DNA of 35,723 bases from Acanthaster planci. Its lineage: Eukaryota; Echinodermata; Asteroidea; Valvatida; Acanthasteridae. The DNA lies in NCBI RefSeq assembly GCF_001949145.1, contig NW_019091456.1, positions 138,496 to 174,218 on the forward strand, read 5' to 3'. Position 1 is the stretch's first letter, and every line of letters starts with the position of its first letter. The notes under the pieces were generated by a model. The model did no database searches and was not told the origin of the DNA. It saw nothing but the letters and a program-made list of their open reading frames with translations. Positions 32,146 to 35,723 of the stretch are shown here, in pieces. The translations under genes were made by a program, and so were the position numbers.

Positions 32146-34802
32146 ACCAGCAACTGTCACATCAGCCATTCTGCCAAGGAAATCGCCCAAGTCCGAATTC
32201 TACCATGAGTCGATCGACGCGACAACTGCTCTCAGCATGAGAGTGAACGCACACGCCACGCAGTGGTCGTCTCGGCAACATTTAGTAGTGTTTGGTATCA
32301 TTTTACTCAATTCGAGGCACTGGGTACTCATTTAAAAGCATATCCTTATTTTGTTTACCACGTTGTTAGGTAAACTTGACCTAGGTTCGGGGAAAACGTG
32401 TTTTCATACATTTTTCTTGCGTCAATATCGGACATTTTTAAGTGCAACATCAAATGGCCAAATTGACCTTTTGATGGGTACCGGCAAAACCACCCCTTAA
32501 CCAATTATTGGGTATAAAATTACTCAACTTTCGTACCCAACACATTTACCCAACAAAATTTTACACTCCTTTTGGGAGGGTATTGATGACACAAAAGTGC
32601 AACTATAGGTGAGACGTGTTTGTTCCAGTCACAAATGATGTTTGTCATCAGAAAATGTAGTTGATCTCATTATTTCTGCAAGATGAAATTCCTGAAGTAC
32701 ATCTACACACTGAATGACGAAGTCAAATAAAGAAGCTTACTGGTTATCACAAAACTGTCCCTTCGGTAACTTCCAGGAAGACGACATTGTTTTGATACAT
32801 AAAATCCCTTGTAAGTTGACGGCTGATGACGTCATCGCGACGTCACATTTCTACATCCCACACATATTTTCGGAATAATTGACAGCCCTTTGGCACATAC
32901 ACGAAGCGATTTGGACATAAGGCACTCCCGTTTTATTGTACTATCGTTCAGTTGGGCCGCTGGCTGCGCCATTGCTTAGTGCCGTACAACTTGTTTTTGT
33001 TATTTCATTTCCAGCATTTTCTTTAATGACATATTTCATTTAAAATAAGAATTTGAAGGTAACATACTTAGCCTGGTCTCCCAAACGTTTGTAAAAATTT
33101 GTCAATTTTTTTTATTCACAACAACATTATTAACACAAAGCAAACGTCATGGATATATATTTAAATCGTTTAGATCAATCGGATCTTACGTCAAGAGTGG
33201 CTTCTTTACAAATCAATCTGGCATTTGATATGTTTATTCCAAGATTATCTGAATTAAGCAAATGAAATATATACGACTATACATAGATCTATATTTTCTG
33301 GTGAGGTGTCGTATTGGTTTCACATTTTACTATGTCAGTCAAACACCTTGCATAGTAATCAGAACAGTGACGTAGCCAGCTGTTTATGGGGCCAAATTTG
33401 GAAAACCAACATTTCAAAAAGGGGAATGTTAATTCTAATGTGTGAGGACTACTGGCGTGTTTAGAATTCCTTTCTTTTTCACAAACACTAACTTCTGGGC
33501 AAATTTGAATAAGAAAACTTAAAAAATGTTCAAAACAAGTGCCTGCATGCGTATGACAAAGACGCCAAATCATTCCCAAACCTATAGTAATAAGGTACAG
33601 ATTTTTCTCAAGGAAATGTTCATGCGTAATCAATCGAAGGATGCTAGGGGTTGTTTTCAAAATTGATTGCAACTCTTTTCTCGTACATGCTGAACACAGT
33701 TTTTAAGTGGACCTAATTCGATTCCGTAATGTCCTTTTGAGCTACTAGCTGTTTCCAAGCCAAGCTGAGTAAAAAAAAATAAGTCCAGCCAAGTCACGAG
33801 TTCAGTAAACGTGGACTTGAATCCGACTCAAGTCCTCCATCACTGACACTTACGTAGATTAACTGACCTTTTTGAAAACGAAGATAAACAAGCCCCTATT
33901 TCATGGTGTTCTCGAAAATCGGCCGACAAGGATGCCTGCTGCGTTGGCCAACGACACTACTGAATTTTTTCATTTTCCAAACCTATTTTACCGAGTTTCT
34001 GGCACAAATAATGCGTGCAATGTGGGCTGAACAATGGACTAGGAACGTACGTGGTGGTTTACAGAGGATTTCGCGAAGATTAGTTACTGCGTGCATGCAC
34101 GAAGACGGTGCTGGGCATATTGACGCACTGAGTGCCCTGCATCGGTTGTTTGCCTTCCTACTCGGTAACGTTTCTACACTGTTTGCATGTCACTATGTCA
34201 CATGTCATTGCTACAGCGCTGATCACGACAGACACAGGTTTGTTCCCTGTCCATCTTGTTTTCAGAGTACAGTCCTGATATTTTCATCCGAAGCTTAATC
34301 TGTGTTGGGCACTGATTTCGCAAATGCTTTTAACCTTAAAAGAGTCAAGGTTCCCCCCAGCTGTGAGCAGGTCTGAGAAAACCCGTTTTGTTTGCCCAAA
34401 GTTTCATTAAATAACATATCCTTTCCCTTTAAGCCAAACCACTCCAGTTATTTAAAGTGTATCTGCACTAAATTTTTCTTTGACACAATCTTTCTGCAAC
34501 CGTATACTCATAGGACTACTTTCTTCCGTATTTAGATAAATACATTGCAATGCACGTTTTAAAATACATTTAAAATTATCCATGCTTCTCTGGACAATTT
34601 GGGGCGCTATCGTCAGTGCACAGGCTTTTCTGTTTACTATGAACCCTGAATTTACTCTCTGAAAACATTTTTTTTTCAGGAAAGGTTGACTGGTCGTTTG
34701 TGCTGGGTTCTTATCCAACAATGAATCACCTCAGGAGAAAAAAATAATTCCACCAAAGATAAAGCAAGAGCTCTTTGTGTATATACAAACCGATGTAACA
34801 AA
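32146..34802. other. Region without a recognised gene
   Basis: The longest open frames are 33289-33672 on - (127 codons) and 33903-34298 on + (131 codons). The + frame contains a plausible helical stretch (RGGLQRISRRLVTACMHEDG) and a possible donor at CTCG|GTAACG, but no start context, acceptor or homologue could be recognised. CAAGTC-rich sequence near 33780-33840 and CCCAAC/TTGGG motifs near 32500-32580 may be small repeats. Confidence 0.4.
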
Positions 34803-35635
34803 GAGTCTGAAAGTAAAAGGTCACGCAGCGAGCTTCCGGAACCCTTGCAGATTCTGCCTATGGGATGTTACATTGGGCCGTCCTATCACGTTCGATAATT
34901 TTTGGAAGAATAATTCCATACTGAAACCCCCCCACAAAACCCTCATGTTGGAATTTTGCCTTTTTCTTCCTCAAGTAATATTTTGGAAAAGTCACCTGAA
35001 GATGGTAAAAAAGAATTTTATGACGACCTTTCACGTTCAGCGATATCGTACCTAGGTTCAAGGTCTCCTTGTTCATGCACGTTTGTTTTCACTCGCCGTG
35101 CTTTCTTGAAAACGAGATTGTACAACCTTGCAAAGATTGACCTACCTGCAGTCGATGGGTTCTAGATTCCGTTGAGTTTACATCACCCAGTTGTTGTCAG
35201 CAAAGATAAAATATTAGAATCTTTCGAAAAAGTAGAATATTGCTTTATGTTTATTACCTTATAAATTATCAGAGTGTGTAAAATATTTTGTTCTGTGTTT
35301 AGTTTGGCTTTCTCCCACAGACTACCATAAAATTTGAAATCGTAAATGTTTATCTGCCTACGAGACTCTCACATTACGCTGTTCTTCATGTATTTTAGAT
35401 TTTCAGAAGTTTTGGGTCAATTTTGGGCAGGATATTTCTCTTTCAGGTCGGGTAATTTTTCAATTTCTATAAATTGATATTCTAGCAAATAGTTTTCAAA
35501 GCTCTTTTTCCAAGTTGGCTTTTGAAGAAGAAACTGAACAAAAAAATATTACAAATTCTAAAATCTTTGCACTTTATTTTTCGTATCCAAGGGCTCCGGA
35601 AGTGCGCCATTAGGGGTCAACGTTCAGGCTCTGTA
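34803..35635 (-). mobile_element. Dispersed ~0.8-kb element, copy 2, opposite orientation
   Basis: This is the reverse complement of 17038-18069. On the + strand it starts AGTCTGAAAGTAAAAGGTCA and CGCAGCGAGCTTCCGGAACC, and ends CTCCGGAAGTGCGCCATTAG near GGGGTCAACG. It shares landmarks such as AATTATCGAACGTGAT, CATGAACARGGAGACC, CACTCGCCGTGC, CCTACCTGCAGTCGATGGGT and CATGTATTTTAGATTTTCAG. It lacks the ~240-base segment found in copy 1. Small open frames inside it (34777-35165) are not considered genes. Confidence 0.75.
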
Positions 35636-35723
35636 GAGGCTTCTTTCCGGGGATGACATCACAGTTTTGCTCATGAATATGGAAACCATTTACTTAAAAA
35701 GCAAAACGGCGGTAAAATACCCT

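Noticed and set aside
33289-33672. 127-codon minus-strand open frame
   Set aside because: No start context, no splice sites and no recognisable family; length is within chance for a 35-kb window.

Overview
This is eukaryotic genomic DNA: AT-rich, almost all non-coding, with genes split by GT-AG introns. No operons, ribosome-binding sites, prokaryotic terminators, CRISPR arrays or convincing tRNA/rRNA genes were seen. Short dispersed palindromic repeats, tandem minisatellites and an animal-type kinase gene point to a metazoan. I would guess a marine invertebrate, perhaps a deuterostome, but the sequence alone does not fix the species.

The one gene I recognise is the 3' half of a HUNK-like serine/threonine kinase (AMPK-related family) on the + strand. 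Three coding exons (7623-7750, 10612-11009, 11482-12798) join in matching phases with canonical splice sites. They encode the end of the kinase domain (subdomains IX to XI), a UBA-like segment and a long basic, low-complexity C-terminal tail; the stop is at 12796-12798. The exons for the ATP-binding lobe, catalytic loop and activation loop are not in the window and should lie left of position 1. Thus positions 1-7622 read as intron.

From 12.8 to 35.7 kb no known gene was recognised. Three weaker coding signals are listed. One is a minus-strand series of exon-like segments starting in a GC-rich patch near 31.4 kb and running left to about 29.1 kb. The second is a + strand terminal-exon-like ORF at 31938-32145. 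The third is a + strand internal-exon-like segment at 26897-27072. All are hypotheses based on splice consensus and reading phase.

The rest is repeat-rich. It holds a foldback-type element of about 1.9 kb (20.0-21.9 kb) with long inverted arms built of ~20-bp subrepeats; two opposed copies of a ~0.8-1.0 kb element with short inverted termini (17.0-18.1 and 34.8-35.6 kb); and a palindromic MITE-like family (near 1.0, 1.8-2.1 and 10.0-10.3 kb). It also has a 47-bp perfect inverted repeat in a HUNK intron (9349-9450), a 106-bp tandem array set in a field of GTCGAC/GACGTC palindromes (14.5-15.25 kb), and a 38-bp minisatellite (24068-24215).
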